Assembly: GCF_001690525.1 (NCBI RefSeq)
Contig: NZ_LZGT01000072.1
Span: forward strand, 1-64,000
DNA length: 64,000 bases
Direction of reading: 5' to 3'
DNA from: Gilliamella sp. App6-5
Lineage (GTDB): Bacteria > Pseudomonadota > Gammaproteobacteria > Enterobacterales > Orbaceae
Shown here piece by piece: positions 9,840-17,800 of this stretch. Under the pieces are notes generated by a model, which was not told the DNA's origin, searched no databases, and saw nothing but the letters and a program-made list of their open reading frames with translations. A program made the translations under genes and the position numbers. The stretch's first letter is position 1. Each line of letters starts with the position of its first letter.

Positions 9840-9871
9840 AAATATTTTAGACTAATTTTAGGAATGACTTT

Positions 9872-10135
9872 ATGAAAGGTGTAATTCGATTAGGCGATCC
9901 GCATTCCCATGGAGGATGTGTGATAAGTGCATCTGGTGCTATTTTTGACGGTAAGCCAGTTGCATTAGTTGGCGATCAGGTATCTTGTCCGATAAAGGGG
10001 CATGGTGTAAATAATATTGTTGACGGGCATCCGACTTGGAAAATGTATAATCGATCTGTTGCCATTAATGGTTGTAAAGCCGCTTGCGGCTGTGAGCTTA
10101 TTTCAACATTATCTGTTGTAGGGAGTGAAGCATGA
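9872..10135 (+). CDS. PAAR-domain T6SS spike tip protein
   Basis: A small PAAR protein forms the metal-stabilised sharp tip on the VgrG trimer. It contains the repeated PAAR pattern: GDPHSHGG at residues 7-14, VALVGDQVSCPI near 30-41, GHP around 53-55, and VAINGCKAACGCEL near 68-81, with His and Cys placed as zinc ligands. Its 87 residues make it a bare PAAR protein without a fused toxin domain. The last four bases ATGA overlap the start of the next gene. It belongs to the same cargo island as vgrG and the lipase. Confidence 0.92.
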   Translation: MKGVIRLGDPHSHGGCVISASGAIFDGKPVALVGDQVSCPIKGHGVNNIVDGHPTWKMYNRSVAINGCKAACGCELISTLSVVGSEA

Positions 10136-11520
10136 AATGGAGAGTACCTAACATACCAGAAAAAGCACTACCTAAGAATTTTTCTATCTGGATTTATTTA
10201 TTGGTTTTTGTGTTGAGCGCCATTTTTTTTGAATTTATAGTGTTACTCATTAATGGAAATAGTGTGCTATCTAATTTATTATTAGGGGGTTTTTATCTTG
10301 TTATCGTACCGCTATTTTTTAGTTTATCTATAACGGGGTTTATTTATAGTTATTACCATTCACAATTAATTAAAGCTCTATTTTTTAATTTAAATATTAA
10401 AAATAAACTAGCAAGATGGCAGATATGGGCAAGAAAATCAATTGGGTTAGTTGATTATTGTTATTTAACAGAAATCGATAATCTTGCTTTAAAAGTTATG
10501 GGGCTAGAAGGCAGTCAACCAATGAATCCCGATAAAGTAATGCCGATTTCAGTTATACATGAAATGAGTAGTTCACCACTATTTTATGTGTTTGAAAAAA
10601 TTATTATGCCAATGAAGGCTAAAATTAATAGCTTGTCAAAAATCAAAGTGCTATTAAATATGACTCAAAGTTCAGATGCTGCGGTTATGATTTTAGCTAA
10701 TTATTGTCGTTCAAATCATATTAATATTAACGAGTCTGATATTGTGTTATCCGATTGCATACCTTCGCCTGAAATCATCCATGAATGGATAGATACAAAA
10801 TATGATGAATCTATTTTAATGATTAATTTGGTATACGATGTTAAGAACCAATTATCTTTTAGTGAATATTGCTGTGCATTATTATTTTCTAATGTTAAGA
10901 AAGCATTAAATCTATCCAAATTAAGAGTGTTTCGACCTTTTAAAACCGAACTTACTGATTTAAGTGATGATATTGGTTATTTAATTAAAGCCGAGCAGGT
11001 TGAAAAGAAACGAGTTAATCAATTATGGACGACATCTTTATCTTCTTCTGCGTTAAATATTTTAAAGGAGACATTTTTTGATATTAATGGCGAAATTATA
11101 ATTGCGCCAAATAAAGTTTATCCATTAGATCTTAATTTAGGTAAATTAAGCGAAAGCCATGCATGGCTTGCATTAGCACTGGCTGCTGATGGGGTAAATC
11201 AGGGACAAAAGGGGCAAATGATTGCTGCGCAAGGAAGTAATGAAATTTATATTATGCAAGTATCGGATAGAACCGTCCAACGTATCGAAGAAAATGATGA
11301 ATTATTGATTTTCCCAACGGTTTATTTTTTTAGTCTTGTTTTTTGCCTGTATTCTATTGTTGCTTTATTGGCTGTTAATTATATTGAATTAAAGGAAATA
11401 TTATCAATAATTGTTTTGAGTACTTTTTTATCGGTGATTGCAGTTTGTATTCCGCTTTATTTTAAACTACAGCGTTATCAAGAAGAGTTTGATGAAATTT
11501 GGTTTGAATCGTTTAGATGA
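10132..11520 (+). CDS. Unknown four-helix membrane protein coupled to PAAR
   Basis: I do not recognise a named family. The 462-residue protein has two hydrophobic helices near the N-terminus (about 22-42 and 50-75). A soluble central region of ~310 residues follows, containing SDAAVMILANYC and a long hydrophilic stretch. Two more helices lie near residues 395-415 and 425-445. It starts in a 4-base ATGA overlap with the PAAR gene, so the two are almost certainly co-translated. In this setting it could be a membrane-acting effector, an immunity protein or an adaptor; nothing in the sequence decides. Base composition is slightly more AT-rich than the upstream genes. Confidence 0.6.
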   Translation: MKWRVPNIPEKALPKNFSIWIYLLVFVLSAIFFEFIVLLINGNSVLSNLLLGGFYLVIVPLFFSLSITGFIYSYYHSQLIKALFFNLNIKNKLARWQIWARKSIGLVDYCYLTEIDNLALKVMGLEGSQPMNPDKVMPISVIHEMSSSPLFYVFEKIIMPMKAKINSLSKIKVLLNMTQSSDAAVMILANYCRSNHININESDIVLSDCIPSPEIIHEWIDTKYDESILMINLVYDVKNQLSFSEYCCALLFSNVKKALNLSKLRVFRPFKTELTDLSDDIGYLIKAEQVEKKRVNQLWTTSLSSSALNILKETFFDINGEIIIAPNKVYPLDLNLGKLSESHAWLALALAADGVNQGQKGQMIAAQGSNEIYIMQVSDRTVQRIEENDELLIFPTVYFFSLVFCLYSIVALLAVNYIELKEILSIIVLSTFLSVIAVCIPLYFKLQRYQEEFDEIWFESFR

Positions 11521-11695
11521 TAACTTAAAGGTAGTTTTTATAGGGGAAGTGATTTGAGTTATTGTGTGAATAGTATTTTATTGTGCACGGTTATCTAAAT
11601 TTTGTGATTGGAAAAGTTGCTTTAGTGAGCATCAGCTTTATAAAGTTATTGTTGTGATACTCCAAAACAAAAGGAGGTATCAATAATAAATTTCA

Positions 11696-11719
11696 CCCTA
11701 GGTGAAAATTCACCTAGGG
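11696..11719. terminator. Perfect 11-2-11 palindrome, probable terminator
   Basis: The arms CCCTAGGTGAA and TTCACCTAGGG are exact inverted repeats around AA. A second overlapping palindrome (TTTCACC-CTA-GGTGAAA, 11691-11707) shares the left arm. The site lies 74 bases past the stop of the minus-strand permease gene and 175 bases past the stop of the plus-strand membrane protein, so a bidirectional terminator between convergent units is the simplest reading. Neither side has a strong T run, so a protein-binding site remains possible. The rest of the 11521-11792 gap shows no gene. Confidence 0.5.
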
Positions 11720-11792
11720 GGGTAAAAAAGATGTGATGTTGTATCAAATTTTTACTTAAACGTAGGTGTTACCTGAAAGTTTTTGACAAAAA

Positions 11793-12950
11793 TTAGTTCT
11801 TTTCTGTCTTTTTTACTCGCTCAACAAACATCATCACGACAAAAGCAATCATGGTTAAATAGATGATGTAAGCCCCATAAGTTGCTAACATATCAATTAG
11901 TGAACGCCCTCGCATGGCAAAATCACGGAAAAATTTAAATAACCAAACTAATGGAAACGCGTGGCTGACGTAGTATGTCCAAATTGGCATAATACCCACT
12001 GCCATTGTTGATCCCCCCATAATAAACCCTGGCGGAACTAAGAAGATCATTCGACTTGCACCTTCGCCCGGATTATTTGTTGTCCAAGAAAGTAAAAAGG
12101 CTAACCAACCAAAGGCAAGTCCTGTCATAAATACACTCGGCACAAAAGCAAAATAGTTACCTTCAAAACGTAGTTGCCCAAATATTACCAGTATGGCGGT
12201 AATAAGGGTTAATGCGGTTGTGTAAAATAGTGCATAAGGAATCGTTCTTGCTAATAGAGATAAGAAGCCTCTTTCTATGGCTATTTGCCACATACCGGTG
12301 ACTTTTAATCGGCCAATAATCATCAATGAAGTTAACCCATAAGTCAGTGAGGAGAAAAAGTAAACAAAATAAATAATTGTCGAAATTGTCGATGAACTTG
12401 CAGGGTTAAACAGATATCGTGTTTTAAGTTGCATGGGTGATAAAGTGGCTTCGATCCCTTCTTTGCCAAGTCCTAATGCGGCAACTTTACCTACACTTAA
12501 TTCTGCACCTAATTCAGGAATATATTCATTAAGGCTTTGTAGTACTTTGGCATTTTGTGCATCATTGGTATCATCAGCAAAATAACCCAAACGGACAGTT
12601 TGATCGCCTTTCTTTACGCTTTTTTCTAAGCCTTTGGGAATATATAAAACGCCTAAATTACGGTCATGTGAAACTAATGTTATGGGGTTTACTGGCGATC
12701 TTATCACTTCCGTCACTTCAATGTAAGGCGATGTATTGACTTTACTAATTAATTCTGTCGAATAATTTGAACCGTCAAGATCAATCACCGCAATTTTACC
12801 TTCAAATACGGCGCCGTGACTTAATACGATTGAAAATACCAGCGAAACAATTGCCGCTAAGCCAAGCGAAACTTTATAGTAAGGTATAAAGTGACCTGAC
12901 AACATGGCGTCAAGTTCTTCGAGCATAGATTTAATGATGTTTTGCATCAT
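11793..12950 (-). CDS. ABC-2 type transporter permease (efflux)
   Basis: Inner-membrane permease of the YhhJ/YbhR-like ABC-2 class. One N-terminal helix (about residues 25-45) is followed by a ~150-residue extracytoplasmic domain with AVIDLDGSNYSTELISKVN. Five or six C-terminal helices (about 190-380) follow, with a PPGFIMGGSTMAVG stretch typical of the class. It overlaps the upstream HlyD-family gene by four bases. No ATP-binding subunit is encoded next to it, so either it borrows one from elsewhere or works with the adaptor alone. The substrate is unknown; MarR control suggests export of small aromatic or toxic compounds. Confidence 0.85.
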   Translation of the reverse strand: MMQNIIKSMLEELDAMLSGHFIPYYKVSLGLAAIVSLVFSIVLSHGAVFEGKIAVIDLDGSNYSTELISKVNTSPYIEVTEVIRSPVNPITLVSHDRNLGVLYIPKGLEKSVKKGDQTVRLGYFADDTNDAQNAKVLQSLNEYIPELGAELSVGKVAALGLGKEGIEATLSPMQLKTRYLFNPASSSTISTIIYFVYFFSSLTYGLTSLMIIGRLKVTGMWQIAIERGFLSLLARTIPYALFYTTALTLITAILVIFGQLRFEGNYFAFVPSVFMTGLAFGWLAFLLSWTTNNPGEGASRMIFLVPPGFIMGGSTMAVGIMPIWTYYVSHAFPLVWLFKFFRDFAMRGRSLIDMLATYGAYIIYLTMIAFVVMMFVERVKKTEKN

Positions 12951-14077
12951 TGATCCACCTCAAGTGTCATTCCGGTTAATAATTTTGGAATCGATTCTAT
13001 ATAAATTCTAACTTGATAAGAGGTTAGATCGGCTTGGCCGCGTTCTCGCGTCATGCGTAAATCGGCAAATGATGGCGCAGCGGTGGCAAAGCGAACTTTA
13101 CCTTTTACTTCTTTATTCAGCGCAATCACATTAGCGGTGACAGTGGTGTCAGGTTGATAATCATTCACCATTTTTTCATTCACATAAATATCGATATATT
13201 TACGGTTAGTCTCTAACAATACTGCGGGGGCGCCGTTTGGTACCATTTCGCCATCTTCAAACATCAGTTTTAATATTTTTCCATCTTCAGGTGCTATTAA
13301 TGTTAGTCGTTCATAATTGAGTTGTAACTGTTTTAATTCAGCTTCGCCTTGTGCGAGTTGTGCTTTAAGCTGTGCTAATTGATTTTGGCGGTTTTGCAGT
13401 TTTTGTCGTGCAATTAAGATGGACTGTAATGTCATGCCGGTTGCATTTTGTGTTTGTTCAAATTGGCTGATTTGTTCTGGTGTTGCGCCAATCATTAAAG
13501 TCGATAATTGGCTTTCAATTTGCACAACTTGCATTTTGGCATTAATAAATGCATTACGTGCATTATCTAGTTGTGACTGTGAGTTGCCACCTGTTTTTCG
13601 TAATTGGGTTTGGCGATCAAATTCAGTTTTCGCTAAATTTTGAGCAGATTTTGCTGCTTCTAAATTAGCTTGTACTTCTTCAATTTTGCGCCAAGTTGTT
13701 AATTCTGAAAGGTTAGTCTCGTTTTCCGTAATTTCAATGGCTGCTTGTTCTTGATTGACTGCTGCTTTTTGACTATCAACTAAAGCTTGTAAGCGATCGA
13801 TAGCCAGCTTGGTATCGATATCTTCTAATTGCATTAATCGATCCCCTTTTTTAACCATTTGTGACTCTTGCACAAATCGTTGGGTGACTTTTCCGCCAAC
13901 ATTTTGAAAGGCAATATTTATCTCATCAGCGGTTAATACGCCAGATTTAATGCTTTTGGCAACAGATACCGCATCATTTCTTGAACCTACAAAGATTAAA
14001 AATGAGCCAAACATTAGCAGAATTAAAAAGATAACAGGAATTTTGATATTTTTTTTCATATAGAGTTTATTTTCCAT
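12947..14077 (-). CDS. HlyD-family periplasmic adaptor (membrane fusion protein)
   Basis: Periplasmic adaptor that would bridge the inner-membrane permease to an outer-membrane channel. An N-terminal anchor helix (about residues 12-30) is followed by half-barrel and lipoyl-type segments (GKVTQRFVQESQMVKKGDRLM). A long coiled-coil hairpin spans about residues 75-260, and the second lipoyl half is LIAPEDGKILKLMFEDGEMV. The length, 376, is normal. A second in-frame Met seven codons in (14059) is an alternative start. The first ATG sits only four bases from the TTAGTCAGCTAA operator and lacks a clear ribosome site, so the shorter form may be real. Confidence 0.88.
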   Translation of the reverse strand: MENKLYMKKNIKIPVIFLILLMFGSFLIFVGSRNDAVSVAKSIKSGVLTADEINIAFQNVGGKVTQRFVQESQMVKKGDRLMQLEDIDTKLAIDRLQALVDSQKAAVNQEQAAIEITENETNLSELTTWRKIEEVQANLEAAKSAQNLAKTEFDRQTQLRKTGGNSQSQLDNARNAFINAKMQVVQIESQLSTLMIGATPEQISQFEQTQNATGMTLQSILIARQKLQNRQNQLAQLKAQLAQGEAELKQLQLNYERLTLIAPEDGKILKLMFEDGEMVPNGAPAVLLETNRKYIDIYVNEKMVNDYQPDTTVTANVIALNKEVKGKVRFATAAPSFADLRMTRERGQADLTSYQVRIYIESIPKLLTGMTLEVDQ

Positions 14078-14081
14078 TTAT

Positions 14082-14093
14082 TTAGTCAGCTAA
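14082..14093. promoter_or_regulatory. MarR/SlyA-like operator upstream of efflux genes
   Basis: TTAGTCAGCTAA matches the form TTAG-N4-CTAA, closely resembling the known SlyA/MarR-type operator TTAGCAAGCTAA. It lies just upstream of the HlyD-family start. Eleven of twelve bases are identical to the second site at 14651-14662, and the similarity extends into the flanks (TTTATTTAGTC). Confidence 0.7.
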
Positions 14094-14133
14094 CTATTTA
14101 AGTAAAAAGAATGACTTTAATGATTAAAGTCCG

Positions 14134-14631
14134 TTATTTTCGTAATAATTTGCGCAACATCGCGATTAAAGACTCTTGTTCTTGCGAGTTTAGCACCTGC
14201 GCAAAAGCGCGAATCGATTTAAGGTGGTTAGGTAATGCTGCTTGAATCAGCCTTTCACCAGCATCTGTTAAAGTGATTAGGCGAGCACGCCCATCTACAC
14301 CACTTTTTGTCATCGAGATTAAAGGCTCTGGAGATGCCAGCATTCGTTTAACCATGACTGATACCGTCGCCGGTGTTACGCCAATGCGCAAAGCAAGATC
14401 ACTGGCACAGGTTTCACCTTCTGAAAATAGTGACATTAATAAGGCAAATTTCCCCTCAGAAACGCCGTAATCTTGATCTAATTGTGCATAGATATTCGTG
14501 CGAATGAGATCGGCGGTTGTGATTAAACTTAAAACCAAATCAACACCAGAAACATCAACGATGTCATCGTTAAATCTTTGCGCTCGAGCTAAGGTTTCAC
14601 GTGAAGGAAGCTTTCTTGAATTGTAATTCAA
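14134..14631 (-). CDS. MarR-family transcriptional regulator
   Basis: Winged-helix repressor of 165 residues. The helix-turn-helix is visible at about residues 78-105 (CASDLALRIGVTPATVSVMVKRM), and the wing contains SGVDGRARLITLTDAGERL, diagnostic for MarR proteins. The only in-frame start is TTG at 14629-14631, because upstream ATGs are in other frames. It is transcribed in the same direction as, and 57 bases upstream of, the efflux pair. Near-identical operators precede both units, so it is likely autoregulated and controls the pump in response to a ligand. Confidence 0.9.
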   Translation of the reverse strand: MNYNSRKLPSRETLARAQRFNDDIVDVSGVDLVLSLITTADLIRTNIYAQLDQDYGVSEGKFALLMSLFSEGETCASDLALRIGVTPATVSVMVKRMLASPEPLISMTKSGVDGRARLITLTDAGERLIQAALPNHLKSIRAFAQVLNSQEQESLIAMLRKLLRK

Positions 14632-14650
14632 TTATCATTACTCAATTTAT

Positions 14651-14689
14651 TTAGTCGGCTAATTATAAGCGTTTAATTAGGGTTGGCAA
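14651..14689 (-). promoter_or_regulatory. marR promoter with overlapping operator
   Basis: On the minus strand, TTGCCA (14689-14684) and TATAAT (14667-14662) are separated by 16 bases, a near-consensus sigma-70 promoter. The palindromic operator TTAG-TCGG-CTAA (14651-14662 on the plus strand) abuts and overlaps the -10 and the expected transcription start, the classic arrangement for autorepression. Confidence 0.75.
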
Positions 14690-14812
14690 CTTTTTTAACG
14701 GTTTTTTATCTATTTGCTGGGTAATTAAGTCGGGTATTTTGATCTTTATTTTTGATTTTTATCTATTTTTAAACAAGCCTTATCTTGAAATTATGACTTC
14801 AACAATCACTCC

Positions 14813-14828
14813 TACCACTAAAGTAGTA
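14813..14828. promoter_or_regulatory. NarL/NarP 7-2-7 binding site upstream of nirB
   Basis: TACCACT-AA-AGTAGTA is a perfect 7-2-7 inverted repeat fitting the NarL/NarP heptamer consensus TACYNMT. It lies about 95 bases before the nirB start. A second, shorter palindrome ACCCT-TG-AGGGT follows at 14829-14840. E. coli nirB is likewise controlled by NarL/NarP, and narX-narL homologues are encoded 7 kb downstream, so direct control is likely. A half-matching FNR-like sequence is at 14752-14765. Confidence 0.75.
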
Positions 14829-14922
14829 ACCCTTGAGGGTAGTTATATTCTGTACAAAGTTTCATACAATGTTATCAAAATAAAATTAAATCATTAAATT
14901 AAAATAAAATTGGAGTTTTTGT

Positions 14923-17445
14923 ATGAGTAAAACCAATCTCGTTATTATTGGTAATGGGATGGTTGGGCATCGTTTTGTTGAGGAATTAATCGATAAAATG
15001 CTGTCCGATCAATTCAATATTACTATTTTTTGTGAAGAGCCGCGTCTTGCCTATGATCGGGTGCATCTTTCTTCTTATTTTTCTGGTCATACTGCCGAAG
15101 CACTTTCTCTAGTTCGCGAAGGATTATACGAAGAGAATAATATTAATGTTTTACTTAATGAACGGGCTATTTTAATCAATCGTCAGCGTAAGGAAGTTCA
15201 TTCTCAACAAGGGCGCATTGTTGCTTATGATAAATTGATTATTGCGACAGGATCTTATCCTTGGGTGCCACCGATTAAAGGTGCTGAGGGTTCTGATTGT
15301 TTTGTTTACCGTACGATTGAAGATCTTGATGCCATTCGCGAATGTGCGAAGCGTTGTAAAAAAGGCGCTGTTGTGGGCGGTGGGTTGCTAGGGCTTGAAG
15401 CTGCGGGTGCTTTAAAAAACTTAGGTATGGAAACGCATGTGGTTGAGTTTGCCCCAGTGCTTATGGCTGAACAACTTGATGTGCAGGGCGGAGAACAATT
15501 ACGTCGTAAAATTGAGGAGATGGGAGTAGGGGTTCACACCAGTAAAAATACCCAAGAAATTATTCACACACCTGAAGGTAAAATCATGCAATTTGCAGAT
15601 GGTTCTTCACTGGAAATCGATTTTATTATTTTTTCAACCGGCATTAGAGCAAACGATAAATTAGCTCAAGAATGTGAGTTAGAAATCGGTCCTCGTGGTG
15701 GGATTGTGATTAATGATTATTGCCAAACATCGGATTCGGATATTTATGCTATTGGTGAATGCGCTTGTTGGCAAAGCAAGGTTTTTGGTTTGGTTGCGCC
15801 AGGCTATAAAATGGCTCAGATTGCTTTAGCGCATTTAATGGGTCAAGCTGATAAATTTGAAGGTGCCGATATGAGCGCCAAGCTAAAACTGATGGGTGTC
15901 GATGTTGGCAGTATTGGTGATGCTAAAGCGAAAACAGTGGGTAGTCGTAGTTATGTTTATTTAGATGAGACAACGCCAGTTTATAAAAAATTAGTTGTTT
16001 CGGGTGATAATAAAAAACTCTTGGGTGCGGTATTGGTTGGCGATACGTCGGATTATAGTAATTTATTACAATTAATGCTTAATGATATGGATCTCCCCGA
16101 ACATCCAGATACGTTGATACTACCAGCACATGCAGGCGCAAAACCCACTATGGGCGTTGATGCGCTTCCCGATTCAGCACAAATTTGTTCTTGCTTTGAT
16201 GTGACTAAAGAAAAAATTATCCATGCGATTAATGCAGGTTGTCATACAGTTGCCGCCATTAAGGCAGAAACAAAAGCCGGAACGGGATGTGGCGGCTGTA
16301 TTCCATTAGTTACGCAAATTCTTAATTTGGAATTAGCTAAACAAGGAATCGAAGTCAGCGATGCCTTATGTGAACATTTTAAATACTCGCGCCAAGAGTT
16401 ATATCATTTAATTCGTGTTGAAGGCTTAAAGTCATTTGATGAAGTGATTAAAAAACATGGTAATGGCTACGGTTGTGAGGTTTGTAAACCCACAGTTGGA
16501 TCGTTATTAGCTTCGTGTTGGAATGATTATATCCTTAAAGATAATTTGATTCCTTTGCAAGATAGTAATGATATTTTCTTAGGTAATATTCAAAAAAATG
16601 GGACTTATTCTGTGATTCCCCGTAGTGCAGGTGGCGAAATTACACCAGAAGGATTAATTGCCATGGGTCAAATCGCTAAAAAATATCAACTCTATTCTAA
16701 AATTACCGGATCACAGCGTATTGGTCTATTTGGCGCACAAAAAGATGATCTGCCGGCTATTTGGAAAGATCTAATAGAAGCAGGGTTTGAAAGTGGTTAT
16801 GCTTATGCCAAAGCGTTAAGAATGGCAAAAACCTGTGTGGGTAGCACTTGGTGTCGATTTGGTGTAGGCGATAGTGTGGGATTGGGGGTAGAACTCGAAA
16901 ACCGCTATAAAGGCATTCGTGCACCACATAAATTTAAACTGGGTGTATCAGGTTGTACGCGTGAATGTGCCGAAGCTCAAGGTAAAGATATTGGGGTGAT
17001 TGCCACTGAAAAAGGATGGAATCTTTATGTCTGCGGTAATGGGGGAATGAAGCCTCGTCACGCCGATTTACTTGCTGCGGATCTCGATAAAAATACACTA
17101 ATTCAATTTATTGACCGTTTTTTGATGTTTTATATTCGTACTGCAGATAAGTTACAACGAACGTCAGTTTGGCTTGAAAATCTAGAAGGTGGTATTGATT
17201 ATTTACGCAGTGTCATTATAGACGATAAGTTAGGTGTTAATGCAGAGCTAGAAAGTGAGATGGCACGCTTACGTAAATTAATGGTATGCGAATGGAAAGA
17301 AACGGTTGAAAATAATGCAAACCAAATTCGATTTGCGCATTTTATTAACAGCAGCAAACGTGATGAGAATGTCCAAATTGTACCTGAACGCGATCAGCAT
17401 CGACCCGCGACAGCAGAAGAACGTAAAGTAATGTTAGGGGAATAA
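14923..17445 (+). CDS. nirB: NADH-dependent nitrite reductase, large subunit
   Basis: Cytoplasmic siroheme nitrite reductase large subunit, reducing nitrite to ammonium with NADH. An N-terminal FAD/NAD(P)H domain (VIIGNGMVGHRFVEEL, then GAVVGGGLLGLEAAGAL) is followed by a BFD-like iron-sulfur domain (ICSCFDV ... GTGCGGCIP, about residues 423-465). The C-terminal sulfite/nitrite reductase domain carries the 4Fe-4S/siroheme cysteines TCVGSTWC and GCTRECAEA (about 640-690). The length, 840, fits the family. A ribosome site (TGGAG) precedes the ATG. It is first in a nirB-nirD-nirC-cysG array, and expression probably responds to nitrate or nitrite through the upstream NarL site. Confidence 0.97.
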   Translation: MSKTNLVIIGNGMVGHRFVEELIDKMLSDQFNITIFCEEPRLAYDRVHLSSYFSGHTAEALSLVREGLYEENNINVLLNERAILINRQRKEVHSQQGRIVAYDKLIIATGSYPWVPPIKGAEGSDCFVYRTIEDLDAIRECAKRCKKGAVVGGGLLGLEAAGALKNLGMETHVVEFAPVLMAEQLDVQGGEQLRRKIEEMGVGVHTSKNTQEIIHTPEGKIMQFADGSSLEIDFIIFSTGIRANDKLAQECELEIGPRGGIVINDYCQTSDSDIYAIGECACWQSKVFGLVAPGYKMAQIALAHLMGQADKFEGADMSAKLKLMGVDVGSIGDAKAKTVGSRSYVYLDETTPVYKKLVVSGDNKKLLGAVLVGDTSDYSNLLQLMLNDMDLPEHPDTLILPAHAGAKPTMGVDALPDSAQICSCFDVTKEKIIHAINAGCHTVAAIKAETKAGTGCGGCIPLVTQILNLELAKQGIEVSDALCEHFKYSRQELYHLIRVEGLKSFDEVIKKHGNGYGCEVCKPTVGSLLASCWNDYILKDNLIPLQDSNDIFLGNIQKNGTYSVIPRSAGGEITPEGLIAMGQIAKKYQLYSKITGSQRIGLFGAQKDDLPAIWKDLIEAGFESGYAYAKALRMAKTCVGSTWCRFGVGDSVGLGVELENRYKGIRAPHKFKLGVSGCTRECAEAQGKDIGVIATEKGWNLYVCGNGGMKPRHADLLAADLDKNTLIQFIDRFLMFYIRTADKLQRTSVWLENLEGGIDYLRSVIIDDKLGVNAELESEMARLRKLMVCEWKETVENNANQIRFAHFINSSKRDENVQIVPERDQHRPATAEERKVMLGE

Positions 17446-17446
17446 T

Positions 17447-17779
17447 ATGAGTCAATGGATAACTGTTTGTAAACTTGATGATATTTTGCCAGGCACTGGC
17501 GTTTGTGCTCTTGTCGGTAATGATCATGTTGCTATCTTTCGTCCTTATAATAATGCTGAGCTTTATGCGATTAGTAATATTGATCCCTTCGCTAAGGCAA
17601 GTGTTTTATCTCGTGGCATTATTGCGGAGCATGAAAATCAGTTATGGGTGGCAAGCCCGCTGAAGAAACAACGTTTTCGCTTAAAAGATGGCTATTGTTT
17701 TGAAGATGAACAATACTCGATCGCTCATTATGAAGTCACCGTTAATGACGATGGGATGGTACAAGTAAAGTCGCACTAA
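17447..17779 (+). CDS. nirD: NADH-dependent nitrite reductase, small subunit
   Basis: Small Rieske-like-fold subunit that completes the NirBD enzyme. The 110-residue protein begins ITVCKLDDILPGTGVCALVG and contains YAISNIDPF and GIIAEHENQLWVASPLKKQRF. As in other NirD proteins, the Rieske fold lacks the Cys/His cluster ligands. It starts one base after the nirB stop, so coupling is tight. Confidence 0.95.
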   Translation: MSQWITVCKLDDILPGTGVCALVGNDHVAIFRPYNNAELYAISNIDPFAKASVLSRGIIAEHENQLWVASPLKKQRFRLKDGYCFEDEQYSIAHYEVTVNDDGMVQVKSH

Positions 17780-17800
17780 ACCTATTTTTAAAAGGATAAA

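Larger units (their letters stand above)
4961..9841 (+). repeat. Three tandem 1627-bp copies of an immunity gene pair
   Basis: Starts of equivalent genes are spaced exactly 1627 bp apart: 4961/6588/8215 for the shared type A Met, and 5716/7343/8970 for type B. The array is therefore three direct repeats with no net indel. Long stretches are identical at the DNA level, for example the first ~260 bases of each type A gene and the last ~90 bases of each type A gene with the spacer. Differences are concentrated in short blocks. The repeats are large enough for RecA-dependent expansion or contraction and for collapse in short-read assembly. Confidence 0.95.

Noticed and set aside
4961-9841. Tandem repeats as a CRISPR or phase-variable array
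   Set aside because: The units are kilobase gene pairs with open frames, not short spaced repeats; no CRISPR-like pattern occurs anywhere in the window.
1-11520. Complete T6SS
   Set aside because: Only the spike, effector, immunity-like and PAAR genes are present; no sheath, baseplate or membrane complex genes are visible in the window.
14751-14765. FNR-like site TTGAT-TTTT-ATCTA upstream of nirB
   Set aside because: Only one half matches TTGAT-N4-ATCAA well, and it lies upstream of the NarL site, the reverse of the E. coli order. Kept only as a remark.
14829-14840. Second NarL site ACCCT-TG-AGGGT
   Set aside because: The palindrome is real, but its flanking bases break the TACYNMT heptamer rule, so it is not called as a site.
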